From Klebsiella pneumoniae (lineage in GTDB: Bacteria > Pseudomonadota > Gammaproteobacteria > Ga0077536): a stretch of DNA of 18,184 nucleotides. Below are positions 5,934 through 14,199 of this stretch, in pieces. The notes under the pieces are model-generated. The model worked only from the letters and a program-made list of their open reading frames with translations, had not been told where the DNA came from and searched no databases. Positions within the stretch are counted from its first letter, which is position 1, and the number at the start of each line of letters is the position of its first letter. The stretch is from assembly GCA_945873015.1 (NCBI GenBank), contig CAMCBY010000025.1, positions 1-18,184 on the forward strand, given 5' to 3'. The position numbers and the translations under genes were made by a program.

Positions 5934-7754
5934 GTGACGGCGCCCACGGAGAGCCTTTTGAGCCAGCCGCCCCGGCAAGCCGCCAGCATCGCATCGCGCC
6001 CGCTCAACGACGCCAACGAGCCGGTGAGCGAAACGCGCCGCCACCCCATTCTGGACCGGCGCCACGAGCACTGGCTGCTGGCCTCGATGCTGCTGGTCTT
6101 GCACACCGCACTCGACAGCGGCATCGAGACCCGACTCGCCAGTGCGCTGATGGTGACCCACCTCGGCCTGTTCTTCCTGTGGCAGCCAATCTGGCAACGC
6201 GAACAGCGCGTCGACCTGCCGGCATTGGCGGTCGTCACGGTGCTGGTGGCGGCCATGCTGTGGCTGAACTGGTGGACGGTCTTCGCGTGGCTGGTGCTGT
6301 TGATTGGCATTCTCGCCGGGCGTTCGTTCTCGACCCGTCGCGAGCGATATGTGTACATGCTGTCGCTGGCGATGCTGGTGTCGGAGCTCTTAATCAACTG
6401 CAGCGCGCAACTGTTCTTGGGCAAACCGCTGCCGCCCGGCATCGCCCAGACTTTCCGTCTCGGCCTGTATCTGTTGCCAGCGGTGCTGTATGCCATGCCG
6501 CCGATCATCGCGCCGCAGCGCGATCCGTTCCCGGTCGATTTTTTTCGCGGTATCACCTTTGCGCTGCTGACCGCGCTGCTGGCGGTATTCAGTGTGTTGA
6601 TGACCTTGCAGCTCGGTATTGACTACCCGCTGGCGCTGGTCGCGACCTTGATGGCGCTCGGCGTGTTCCTGTTTTTTCTGTCCTGGATCACCACCCCCGG
6701 CGCCGGCAGCATCGGGTTGCTCGCGGTGTGGGAAAAATCCGTGCTCAACATCGGCACCCGTTTTGAAACGTGGCTCGCCAATGTCTCCAATCTCGCCAGT
6801 CAGCAGCCCGAGGCCGACGACTTTCTCGATGATGCGGTCGCCGCGCTGGTCGATATTCCGTGGGTGGCAGGCGCCGCCTGGGTCAGCGCCAGCAGCACCG
6901 GCATGCATGGTCATGCCTCGCCCTATGAACTCGCGCTCGACACCGAGGCCTTGTCCATCACGCTCTATACCGAGCGCAGCGTGAGTTCCGCGCTGCTCAT
7001 TCATTGTCGTCTGCTGGTGCAGGTGCTGGGTCATTTTTATGTGGCCAAACAACGCGAGCATGAGCAGTCCGGTGCCGCCCATCTGCGCGCGGTGCACGAG
7101 ACCGGCGCACGTGTGACCCACGACATCAAAAATCTGCTGCAGTCTTTGAACACCTTGGCCGCCGCACTGCAGAGCGCGAGTGGCGAGCAGCAGGAGCAGC
7201 GCGGGCTGGAATTGTTGAAGCGGCGTCTGCCGGATATCGCGCAGCGGTTGAAAGTGGCGCTCGAGAAACTGCAGCGGCCACAAACGCTGGTCAGCGCGCC
7301 GCTTGCAGTGGCGCGCTGGTGGCAGGAGGTGAGTGAGCGTCTCGGCGACGGCGAGATTACACTCAAGGCCGAGATTGACGACCCCACACTGGCGGTGCCG
7401 GCAGAATGTTTCGACAGCATCGTCGATAACCTCATCGACAACGCGCGCCACAAACTGGCCGCCGGCGAAGCGCAACATCTCGCTCTTAGGCTGACCGTCA
7501 GCGCTGGCGAAGTGCAACTCGAAGTCGAGGATGACGGCACCGCCATCGACGACCATACCGCGCGGCAGTTATTTCAGCGGCCCTTGCCGTCGCGCACCGG
7601 ACTCGGCATCGGGCTCTATCAGGCGGCGCAGCTCGCGCGACGCAGTGGCTGTCAATTGCGCCTCGCGCACAATCACAGCGGCCAGGTGTGTTTTCAATTG
7701 CGCTGTAGCGGCACACCCCTCACGGCAACTGCCCCGCCGACACCATCCGACTGA
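5934..7754 (+). CDS. Polytopic sensor histidine kinase with GAF-like region
   Basis: A 606-aa membrane sensor kinase. Residues 45-245 contain about seven or eight hydrophobic helices. Residues 265-380 form a soluble, GAF-like sensory region. The dimerisation/H-box is VTHDIKNLLQSL with phospho-acceptor His396. The ATPase domain has the N-box DNLIDNAR (Asn499, Asn503), the G1 box VEDDG and the G2 box GLGIGLYQAA. The order multi-TM, GAF, HDIKN kinase is like PrsK of PEP-CTERM systems, which works with a sigma-54 activator. No response regulator lies in the window, so the partner is remote. The GTG at 5934 is preceded by an in-frame TGA and has no ribosome-binding site. TTG at 5958 has GGAG (5948-5951) 6 nt upstream and may be the true start. 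Its last 35 bp overlap the convergent prepilin gene. Confidence 0.88.
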   Translation: MTAPTESLLSQPPRQAASIASRPLNDANEPVSETRRHPILDRRHEHWLLASMLLVLHTALDSGIETRLASALMVTHLGLFFLWQPIWQREQRVDLPALAVVTVLVAAMLWLNWWTVFAWLVLLIGILAGRSFSTRRERYVYMLSLAMLVSELLINCSAQLFLGKPLPPGIAQTFRLGLYLLPAVLYAMPPIIAPQRDPFPVDFFRGITFALLTALLAVFSVLMTLQLGIDYPLALVATLMALGVFLFFLSWITTPGAGSIGLLAVWEKSVLNIGTRFETWLANVSNLASQQPEADDFLDDAVAALVDIPWVAGAAWVSASSTGMHGHASPYELALDTEALSITLYTERSVSSALLIHCRLLVQVLGHFYVAKQREHEQSGAAHLRAVHETGARVTHDIKNLLQSLNTLAAALQSASGEQQEQRGLELLKRRLPDIAQRLKVALEKLQRPQTLVSAPLAVARWWQEVSERLGDGEITLKAEIDDPTLAVPAECFDSIVDNLIDNARHKLAAGEAQHLALRLTVSAGEVQLEVEDDGTAIDDHTARQLFQRPLPSRTGLGIGLYQAAQLARRSGCQLRLAHNHSGQVCFQLRCSGTPLTATAPPTPSD

Positions 7755-8556
7755 CCAGCACCGAGCGCGAGATCGGCACCACCATGTCGTCGAACTCGCA
7801 TAGGGGTGAGCCTTCGTTCTGGTTGTCGGCGCAGCCGTCCTGCTCGCGCGAATAGCCGCGCGACATAAACGCCGCGTTGTCGTCGGCGTTGAGCTCTTCG
7901 TCGTCGTTGTCGGGCGGCACATCCCCTCGCGCGATGTTATCGACGCCCATCGCGCCATAGCCATTGCGTCCGTGCGAGACCAGCACCGCCGCGACGTTGT
8001 CGGCCGTCACCGCGTTGAACATGAATTTGCTCTCCACCGCACCGCTGGTCGCGACATTGTCGCCGCGTGTCGCGATGGTGATATTGCCCTGAGAGCACAG
8101 ATCGAATTCGAGTCCGGTGTCATTGCCATCACAAATGGTGTTCTGAGCCGGAAAGGTGAACTGCCTTTCACGCACGTAATAGGTCAGTCGGTTGCCCCAC
8201 GCATCACCCGGCTCCACCCCCACCTCGGCCCACGGCAGAAAACCCGACTCATCATCACAGTCGCCGCCGCTGGCGAGGGTGTATTGCGGATTGGCCATGC
8301 CGTCGCCATCGGTGTCAGGACAAGGCAGACGGCGATGGGTCAAGGCAAAGCCGTACAAGGCCTCTGCGGCCTGCGCCATATAATCGAGCGTCTTACGCCG
8401 ATCGCGCGCTTCGAGTTGCACCTGCACCGGGCCTATCAGGCCGGCCGTCAACATGCCGACGATAAAAATCACGATCGCCATTTCCAGCAGCGTGAAACCA
8501 CCCTGGCGCTGCGTGCCGGGCACGCGCTCAGGGCGACAGTGGCAGGACTTGGTCAT
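7720..8556 (-). CDS. Prepilin-like protein with Asp-rich DxDGDG loop
   Basis: A 278-aa prepilin and the last gene of the pilus operon. The processing site is RQGG|FTLLE (Gly20-Phe21), with Glu25 at mature position 5 and the N-helix MAIVIFIVGMLTAGLIGP. After it, RLPCPDTDGDGMAN (76-89) forms an EF-hand-like Asp loop, and GFLPWAEVG (105-113) follows. Further acidic runs (PPDNDDEELNADDN) and several cysteines suggest a calcium-binding, disulfide-bonded head. The start at ATG 8556 gives a normal leader length; the open frame runs upstream to 8631. It overlaps the previous gene by 29 bp, so translation is probably coupled. It overlaps the convergent kinase gene by 35 bp at its 3' end. It is likely a minor pilin in the place of MshO-type subunits of MSHA loci. 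Confidence 0.88.
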   Translation of the reverse strand: MTKSCHCRPERVPGTQRQGGFTLLEMAIVIFIVGMLTAGLIGPVQVQLEARDRRKTLDYMAQAAEALYGFALTHRRLPCPDTDGDGMANPQYTLASGGDCDDESGFLPWAEVGVEPGDAWGNRLTYYVRERQFTFPAQNTICDGNDTGLEFDLCSQGNITIATRGDNVATSGAVESKFMFNAVTADNVAAVLVSHGRNGYGAMGVDNIARGDVPPDNDDEELNADDNAAFMSRGYSREQDGCADNQNEGSPLCEFDDMVVPISRSVLVSRMVSAGQLP

Positions 8557-10348
8557 TGAATGTGTCCGATGGATCGCGGCGCTGATAGATATTGGTGACC
8601 GCGCTGTTGTTGAGGCCTTCGAAATAATCACCGAGAGCGGCTGACGGTCTGCTCTGGGTCGCGAGCGGCGGTCCGGGCGTAATCACCACACCGCGCAGCC
8701 CATTCACCTCGGTGGCGATGGCATCACCGCGCCGTTGTACGTTCAATCGCACACAGGTGGCGGCACTCGGACAGCGGCTGCCAGTGAAACCCGGCGCCTC
8801 GCTCGGGGCGTAGCGTACCAGCACATTCGTCAACCACTGGTCGGCCAGTAACCACGGCGGCAGCGCACCTGGCGACAGGCGTCGGTCGACAGGCGCCGGC
8901 GGCTTCGGCGTCCACACTTCGAGATCGAACGGCACATTGGTCAGCGTCAGCGAATTTCCGCCAACAAAACTGGTGAATTCAAGGCGCGCCGCGCCCAGCA
9001 TTTTGCTGCCTTCAAAATCTGAAATCGTGATGCGCCCCAAGGTGCCGGCGGGCCAGGAGGTGGTTGCACGTACTTCAACCCGGCGGCGCGCACCGGCGCT
9101 CGGTGGCACGAGGCGCGTATTACCACCGATGTCGAGCTGATAGACACGGCGTAGATTGCGTCCCGGCACGCTGTAGCTGTAGCTGGTGGTGCAACTCACA
9201 CTCAAGGTCAAGGCCGGCGGCGCTGCGCGCAGCAGCCGACATTGCCCCTGGCTCCAGGGCGCGGCCGCTGTGCCCTGGGTTGGCGACGGGAAGGTCACCA
9301 GCGTCGCGCCGGGCGGCCCGGCCACTGGTTTATCGTTGATGAGCTGCGTGCAGAAGTTGTTGCGCAGACAGTTTTCGGCCGGCGCTTCAGTGCCGCTGAA
9401 AAGCGCCGTGCCGGTGCCGCTCAAGGACCATATCGCGGTGAAGCTGGCGTCGAATTCTGTGTCGAGTTGTATAAAAGGCAGACGCGCAAGTTGCGTGCGG
9501 CCCTCGCCCACCACACCGGCATGGCTGACAGCGCTGCGCGGTGCGAGCCACGGCATGCCGTCGTCGCAGTCGGTTTCGAGTGCCGCACAGTCGGGGTCGA
9601 CACCGGCCGCGTCGTCATCACCATCGGGATCGGCGCGATAGCTCGCAAGCGCAAGTTCGACTTCGCGGTTCACCACCTTGGCCACTTCGTGCATCAACTC
9701 GGCGCGCGTGATGATCATCACGGTGTCGTTGTTGGCGACGCCCATGTTGCGCGTAAAACGATTGTCGCCACGGCTGGCGTTCTCGCCTTCCAGCCACGCC
9801 GCAGCGGTATAAGCAGTAGCACTCGTGCGAGCCTGGCCGACCAGTGGTGCGCCGGGTGCGATGATGACTGCGACCACATCATTGACGGCGTCGACGGTGA
9901 AGTCGCCCGCCGTCTCGCTGTTGACCACGCCGTTATTCGTGCTGCGGAAGTTATCCGCCACCGCATACCACAGTGGCGCGCCGCTGCCGTCGGTCAGGGC
10001 CGTCAAACCCAGCGTGCGAAATGGCAGCAGACCGGTTTCTTTGTCGTTCGTAGCGCGACAGTTGTTGCCGACGCCCTCCGCCACGCCCGAATCTTCGCCA
10101 CCAGGGAGGTCAGGGCAGGGCAAACGCCCTGGCCCCTTGTCGGGACTATGCACCCCATCGGCGTAACCGAGCGCGTACCCCAACAAGGCGCGCCGCGCCT
10201 GACCGAGCGCCTCAGCGGTTGCAATACGCTGCGCGGTCTCGCGCGAAGTGCGATTGTTCAACGCCGACAGAATGACAAAGCTCGACGCGGTGACCGCCAG
10301 CATCAACACCAGGATCAGCGCCACGCCGCGCTGGCGCGTTTGCGTCAT
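8528..10348 (-). CDS. Large GspK/PilX-like pseudopilin of the MSHA-type pilus
   Basis: A 606-aa protein with a short basic leader and hydrophobic segment, RQRG|VALILVLMLAV. It lacks Glu at mature position 5, as in GspK tip subunits. The globular part is exceptionally large. It contains RLPCPD (75-80) and GLLPFRTLG (106-114), matching the module in the next prepilin, and an Asp-rich stretch DPDGDDDAAGVDPD resembling calcium-binding loops. Several cysteine pairs (CLRNNFC, CPSAATC) suggest a disulfide-stabilised exported domain. ATG 10348 is chosen since it places the leader at the N-terminus; the open frame continues to 10756 without support. It begins 25 bp after the MshK-like gene and overlaps the next prepilin by 29 bp. 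I infer a tip or initiating subunit; adhesin function is possible but unproven. Confidence 0.82.
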   Translation of the reverse strand: MTQTRQRGVALILVLMLAVTASSFVILSALNNRTSRETAQRIATAEALGQARRALLGYALGYADGVHSPDKGPGRLPCPDLPGGEDSGVAEGVGNNCRATNDKETGLLPFRTLGLTALTDGSGAPLWYAVADNFRSTNNGVVNSETAGDFTVDAVNDVVAVIIAPGAPLVGQARTSATAYTAAAWLEGENASRGDNRFTRNMGVANNDTVMIITRAELMHEVAKVVNREVELALASYRADPDGDDDAAGVDPDCAALETDCDDGMPWLAPRSAVSHAGVVGEGRTQLARLPFIQLDTEFDASFTAIWSLSGTGTALFSGTEAPAENCLRNNFCTQLINDKPVAGPPGATLVTFPSPTQGTAAAPWSQGQCRLLRAAPPALTLSVSCTTSYSYSVPGRNLRRVYQLDIGGNTRLVPPSAGARRRVEVRATTSWPAGTLGRITISDFEGSKMLGAARLEFTSFVGGNSLTLTNVPFDLEVWTPKPPAPVDRRLSPGALPPWLLADQWLTNVLVRYAPSEAPGFTGSRCPSAATCVRLNVQRRGDAIATEVNGLRGVVITPGPPLATQSRPSAALGDYFEGLNNSAVTNIYQRRDPSDTFNDQVLPLSP

Positions 10349-10373
10349 GCTCAGCGTGCGCGCGAGCCGCGCT

Positions 10374-10823
10374 TCATGGCTGCGCCGGCGGCCGGTGCTG
10401 ATAGGCATCGGAGACCTCGCGCGAGCCGGGGTCGAAAGACTGACCGGGTTTGAGTGCGACCTGACCGGCACCGTCGCTGAGCGGCACACGCACCCGCCGC
10501 CCATCACGCGCCGGCGGAGACAAAGTGCCCGGCGCCATGTCGCTGCCATTGACCCACACCGTCGGCGCACCGGCCGAGCGCGCGATATAACCATTGACCG
10601 TGACAGGCATGGCGGGAGCGGGCGGCAACGTGGTCTCGCCGACCGCAGCGCCGGTCTCTGCTTGCGCCTTCGCGCCCGCCTGGCGCATCTCGGCGCTGCC
10701 GAGGCGCGCCGCATCGATAGCCGCACGCTCATCCGCGCCAAGGAACAGACGCCCAAGCTCGGCAGCGTTCGCCACCTGGTGGCTCAGCAGCATGAGCAGC
10801 GCGCAGCGCAACAGCCGTGTCAT
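10374..10823 (-). CDS. MshK/PilP-like periplasmic pilus protein
   Basis: A 149-aa exported protein. The signal peptide is MTRLLRCALLMLLSHQVANA with a likely cleavage ANA|AE. The mature start ELGRLFLGADERAAIDAAR is followed by an Ala/Pro-rich linker. Residues 73-125 (VTVNGYIARSAGAPTVWVNG, then VRVPL, then VALKPGQSFD) have the beta-strand pattern of the PilP/GspC homology-region fold. Proteins of this kind connect the inner-membrane platform to the secretin. The ATG forms a 4-bp ATGA overlap with the upstream MshJ-like gene. Its place matches the MSHA order I, J, K, except that the secretin is upstream here. Sequence divergence makes the K assignment a positional inference. Confidence 0.72.
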   Translation of the reverse strand: MTRLLRCALLMLLSHQVANAAELGRLFLGADERAAIDAARLGSAEMRQAGAKAQAETGAAVGETTLPPAPAMPVTVNGYIARSAGAPTVWVNGSDMAPGTLSPPARDGRRVRVPLSDGAGQVALKPGQSFDPGSREVSDAYQHRPPAQP

Positions 10824-11437
10824 AACGACAAACCTTGCTCACCGGCGAGGTTGATGCTCCACCAGTCGAGCGTGCAATCGGCGTTGAGGTTGGCGTTCTC
10901 GGCGCTTAAGTCCAGCACTTCGCCGCTGCGTTTGATGACACAGCGCCGCACCGTGTACTGACCCAGGGCATCGCGGTCGAGGGCATCAAACAGCCGCAGC
11001 AGGTCGCCCTCGTGGGCGAGTTCGAGGCTCAAGCTCATGGCGCTGGCATAAAGTTGGTAGTTACCGAGATTGATATTGAAGTCGGGCGTTGCTTCGCGCT
11101 GCGCATCGAGTTTGTAACTGACCTGCTTGATTCCGATGTCGTCGCCGGCGCGGCGCAAGGCCTCCAACCACGACAGGCGCCGCTCGCCGCCGAGCAGACC
11201 CCTTTCGTAGAGACGGCGGAACTCGGGGAAAAACTGCACGATGATGCGTTCCTCGTCGTCCACCGCCAGGTATTTGCGGCTCGCTTCGCGGAATTCGCCG
11301 TGGTGCACCTGATATTCGCGCTCCATGTTCTGGCGGAAATAAAAGCTCGCACTGACCATACCGGCCGAGACCGCAAGCGACAGCACAAACACCACCAAGG
11401 TGCCGCGCAGAACGGTCCACTCAGCCCGCTTGGCCAT
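10820..11437 (-). CDS. MshJ/PilO-like inner-membrane pilus assembly protein
   Basis: A 205-aa bitopic protein. One transmembrane helix lies near residues 10-33 (LRGTLVVFVLSLAVSAGMVSASFYF). It is followed by a helical, charged stretch to about residue 90 and then an alpha/beta domain (VSYKLDA, NYQLYASAMSLSLELAHEGDLLRLFDAL, then YTVRRCVIKRS). That is the PilO architecture: TM, coiled-coil, ferredoxin-like fold; the LSLxLxHExDLLxLFxxL pattern is typical. ATG 11437 is preferred over the frame opening at 11533, because it gives a normal N-terminus and has GGGGGAAAG just upstream. It overlaps the preceding gene by 17 bp. It should bind the PilN-like part of that protein. Confidence 0.8.
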   Translation of the reverse strand: MAKRAEWTVLRGTLVVFVLSLAVSAGMVSASFYFRQNMEREYQVHHGEFREASRKYLAVDDEERIIVQFFPEFRRLYERGLLGGERRLSWLEALRRAGDDIGIKQVSYKLDAQREATPDFNINLGNYQLYASAMSLSLELAHEGDLLRLFDALDRDALGQYTVRRCVIKRSGEVLDLSAENANLNADCTLDWWSINLAGEQGLSL

Positions 11438-13022
11438 CTTTCCCCCCCAGCACCAGTCTGATCTTGAAGGCCGGCACCACGCGCGCACCGGCAGCGGTCG
11501 CTGAGCCGCTGAGACTCGCCTCAGGGCGTACATCGAGCGGATATTGCAGCACTTCGACCTGTTTCACCTGCGGCATGGTTTTCAGTTCTGAGGCAAGACC
11601 GTCGACCACCGCGATCGCTTTACGGAAATCACCATCGAAAGGTTCAAGATGAGCGCTCATTTCGGCGACTTGATAGTACTGCCCATCGCTGGCGACGACG
11701 GTTTCGTGTTGCTCGCGGCGATGGCCTTCCGCCACCAGCGGGGCATCGGCATCGGCGCCCGCCATCCACTCCAGTTCGTCGAGCGTCACCTGCGGCGCGC
11801 GTTCGAGCACCGCGCCGAGCACACTCAGCAGACGGGTCGGATCGGGTTTGTATTCGCGCAAAGTCGCCACCGCATCGACCGCGGTCTTGATCTGCGCGGG
11901 TTCTACCGGTGTCGGGGGCAACTTGGCGCGCGCGAGTTCGTAACGCTGGCCGTAGAAACGCTCCTTCTGCGTGGCGTCCAGCGCCTGCTGCTTGAAATTC
12001 ACTCCCTCGATAAAATTGATGCCGCTCCAGCCACCGCTGCCCAACACCATCAGCAGGCTCGCGGTAGCGAGCGCCAGGCGTAAACGATGCAGGGTGTAAT
12101 ACTGGGTTTCTTCGACGCGCGCATAGTGGTTGCGCGGCACTTCGCTGGCCAGCAGCCGGGCGAACATCACGTCGCTGAAATGGGTGCCGCCGCCTTCAGC
12201 GAGGCCGACGCGGGTCGCGACCTGGTCGACATCCAGCAGCACGAATTTTTCGTTGTCGCTGTCGTGGCAGTGCTGCTCGAGTTCGGTCAGCAACTGGCCG
12301 TGGCTGAGGATGTAGATGCTGAGCGGGCTGTCGCGCGAAATCAGCGCCAGCGAATTCAGATACCGTCTGAGTTTTTCCACTTCACCGAGCAGATGATCGG
12401 CGAACGGCACCGAACCCAGGCGCGGCATATGGGCAAGGCGGCTGATCTTGAGCTGACCATCACGGAAGAAGGTCTGACGCAGGCCACTCGCTTTCTGCAG
12501 GCTGATCAAAAGCACATTCGGCCCCACCGCACCGATACGTTTCAGCAGCCGCTCGCTCAACACCGGCAGCGAATAGATACCGGCTACCGGCACCTTGTGC
12601 TCGAGCAGCGGTGTCAGCCACGGGCTCAGCACTTCGGTACGCGTAATGGCCGTCAGCAGCACGCGGTCGTCCTTGCGCCCTTCGCTCTCGCGCCCTTGCG
12701 CAAGGGCGTGGTGGTAAGGCGTGCCGCGGAACAGGCGCGCGTATTTGCGCGCCAGCACCGCACGTCTATCGGTGGCACTCACATGCGGGATGGAGTCCTG
12801 ACGGTATTCTTCCTCGACTACATCCACCAGCACACACAGCGGTGCCTGACCGATCTCTTTCAGGCAGCGATCGAACAACGCAAAGCCGTTGTCGTCGGCG
12901 CTGAAGATATAGGCGTACGCGAGCCGCGCGCCATCGAACAGATAAAGGATGGCGCGGTCGCCACCGACCAGCAGTACGCGCGGCGGCGGACTGCTAAAAA
13001 TTGATCTTAGTGAACGAATCAT
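11421..13022 (-). CDS. MshI-like PilM-PilN fusion protein
   Basis: A 533-aa protein that combines two alignment-complex functions. Residues 14-300 look like a degenerate PilM/actin-like cytoplasmic domain (VLLVGGDRAILYLFDG, LCVLVDVVE, NVLLISLQKASGLRQTFFRDGQL). One membrane helix lies at about 314-334 (RLALATASLLMVLGSGGW). The rest is a PilN-like periplasmic part with a coiled segment and an alpha/beta fold (VTLDELEWMAG, YYQVAEMSAHLEPF, VKQVEVLQYPLDVRPEASL). This agrees with the MshI layout in MSHA loci. It overlaps the MshG gene by 29 bp and the MshJ-like gene by 17 bp, implying coupled synthesis. A run of seven G on the coding strand (11442-11448) lies just before its stop. Confidence 0.8.
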   Translation of the reverse strand: MIRSLRSIFSSPPPRVLLVGGDRAILYLFDGARLAYAYIFSADDNGFALFDRCLKEIGQAPLCVLVDVVEEEYRQDSIPHVSATDRRAVLARKYARLFRGTPYHHALAQGRESEGRKDDRVLLTAITRTEVLSPWLTPLLEHKVPVAGIYSLPVLSERLLKRIGAVGPNVLLISLQKASGLRQTFFRDGQLKISRLAHMPRLGSVPFADHLLGEVEKLRRYLNSLALISRDSPLSIYILSHGQLLTELEQHCHDSDNEKFVLLDVDQVATRVGLAEGGGTHFSDVMFARLLASEVPRNHYARVEETQYYTLHRLRLALATASLLMVLGSGGWSGINFIEGVNFKQQALDATQKERFYGQRYELARAKLPPTPVEPAQIKTAVDAVATLREYKPDPTRLLSVLGAVLERAPQVTLDELEWMAGADADAPLVAEGHRREQHETVVASDGQYYQVAEMSAHLEPFDGDFRKAIAVVDGLASELKTMPQVKQVEVLQYPLDVRPEASLSGSATAAGARVVPAFKIRLVLGGKDGQAG

Positions 13023-14199
13023 AGAGTGGGCCGAGAATGGCCGCGATTATCCAGAACAGCACCGCGCCGAGCAGGATAGTGATGATAGGCATGATCATGG
13101 CCTGCAGGCGTTGCACCGACTCGGCCACGTCGCGGGTGTAGAAATAGCTGACATTGTCGAGCGCGGTTTCCAACGCGCCGGTGTTCTCACCGACTCGCAG
13201 CATGCGCACCACCAGCGGCGGAAACAGGCCGGTGGCGGCGAAGCTGCGCGATATACCGCCGCCATCGGCAATCATGCGCCCGGCGTCGCGCATGGCACGC
13301 GCCACGGCGCGATTGCCGGCCACGTTCTCGGTGCTGCGCACGCACTCCAGCACCGTGATGCCGGATGAGTACATGATTGAAAAGACATTACACACACGCG
13401 TGACGATGATCTTCTTCAGCACCGGCCCGACCAGCGGCAGTTTGAGGCAGATTGCGTCGACCCTTTCAGCAAATTGTGGATTGGTCTTGAACGCAATAAC
13501 GCCGCCCACCACCGACAGCAAGGGCAGGAACAGCACGATGTACCAGTAGTCGGTAAAAAACTTTGAGGTCGCAATGAGCGCACGGGTCTGCAATGGCAGC
13601 GACTGCCCCATGGTGGCGAGAAAACTCACCAGTTTCGGCACCACGAACATCATGAGGAAAAACAGCGCGAGAAAGATGAACACCGTGACGATGACCGGAT
13701 AGGTCAAGAGCTGTTTGGTATAGGCCGCCTGTTCGTCCTGCCATTTCAGGTTCTCGATGACCTTGGCCAGCACCCGCGTCAACTGGCCGCTTTCCTCACC
13801 GGCGCGAATCAGACTGACAAACACCGGCGAGAATACAAACGGAAACTCGGCCATCGCCTGCGACAGATTCTTGCCGCCTTCAATGCCTTCAATCATGGCC
13901 GCCGTCACTTCACGCAGGCGGCGGTTATCGACCGTATCGCGCAGGTCCGACAGGCCTTCGAGTATCGGCACACCGGCGCGCACCAGTTGTTCGAGGTGAA
14001 AACAGAAAGTGATGAGGTCGATACGTTCGATGCCGCGCCCGGTGACATTACGATTGCGCGACGGCAGCTCACGATAGTTGACCAGGTCGAGCCCCATACG
14101 CGCGAGGCGGGTTTCAAGGTCGGCCGGGTTGACTGCGTCGACGCGTCCCTGCGAGACCCGCCCCTGGGCATTGATGGCCTTGTAACGATAAGCCTCCAT
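12994..14199 (-). CDS. mshG: MshG-type inner-membrane platform protein (PilC/GspF family)
   Basis: A 401-aa polytopic protein on which the assembly ATPase acts. The N-terminus YRYKAINAQGRVSQGRVDA is typical of GspF proteins. Two T2SSF repeats lie at about 65-188 and 267-390, each with the LIRAGEESGQL or MLRVGENTGALE signature. Membrane helices lie at about 168-190, 219-236 and 367-390. The length is that of the family. Its ATG shares one base with the stop of the MshE gene (TGATG), a common GspE/GspF arrangement. It is the best-conserved inner-membrane member of this pilus operon. Confidence 0.93.
   Translation of the reverse strand: MEAYRYKAINAQGRVSQGRVDAVNPADLETRLARMGLDLVNYRELPSRNRNVTGRGIERIDLITFCFHLEQLVRAGVPILEGLSDLRDTVDNRRLREVTAAMIEGIEGGKNLSQAMAEFPFVFSPVFVSLIRAGEESGQLTRVLAKVIENLKWQDEQAAYTKQLLTYPVIVTVFIFLALFFLMMFVVPKLVSFLATMGQSLPLQTRALIATSKFFTDYWYIVLFLPLLSVVGGVIAFKTNPQFAERVDAICLKLPLVGPVLKKIIVTRVCNVFSIMYSSGITVLECVRSTENVAGNRAVARAMRDAGRMIADGGGISRSFAATGLFPPLVVRMLRVGENTGALETALDNVSYFYTRDVAESVQRLQAMIMPIITILLGAVLFWIIAAILGPLYDSFTKINF

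Noticed and set aside
5819..6556. Long N-terminal extension of the ABC permease frame
   Set aside because: It is open by chance across the divergent kinase gene; the typical permease N-terminus starts at 5818.
6390..7556. A 388-codon open frame on the minus strand
   Set aside because: It lies fully antisense to the histidine kinase, whose H, N and G boxes are unmistakable, and its product has no recognisable motif.
9242..10453. A 403-codon open frame on the plus strand
   Set aside because: It is antisense to the large pseudopilin gene, its product is rich in Arg/His with no domain pattern, and high GC content readily creates such frames.
12087..13004. A 305-codon plus-strand frame
   Set aside because: It mirrors the MshI-like gene on the opposite strand, and no family features were seen.
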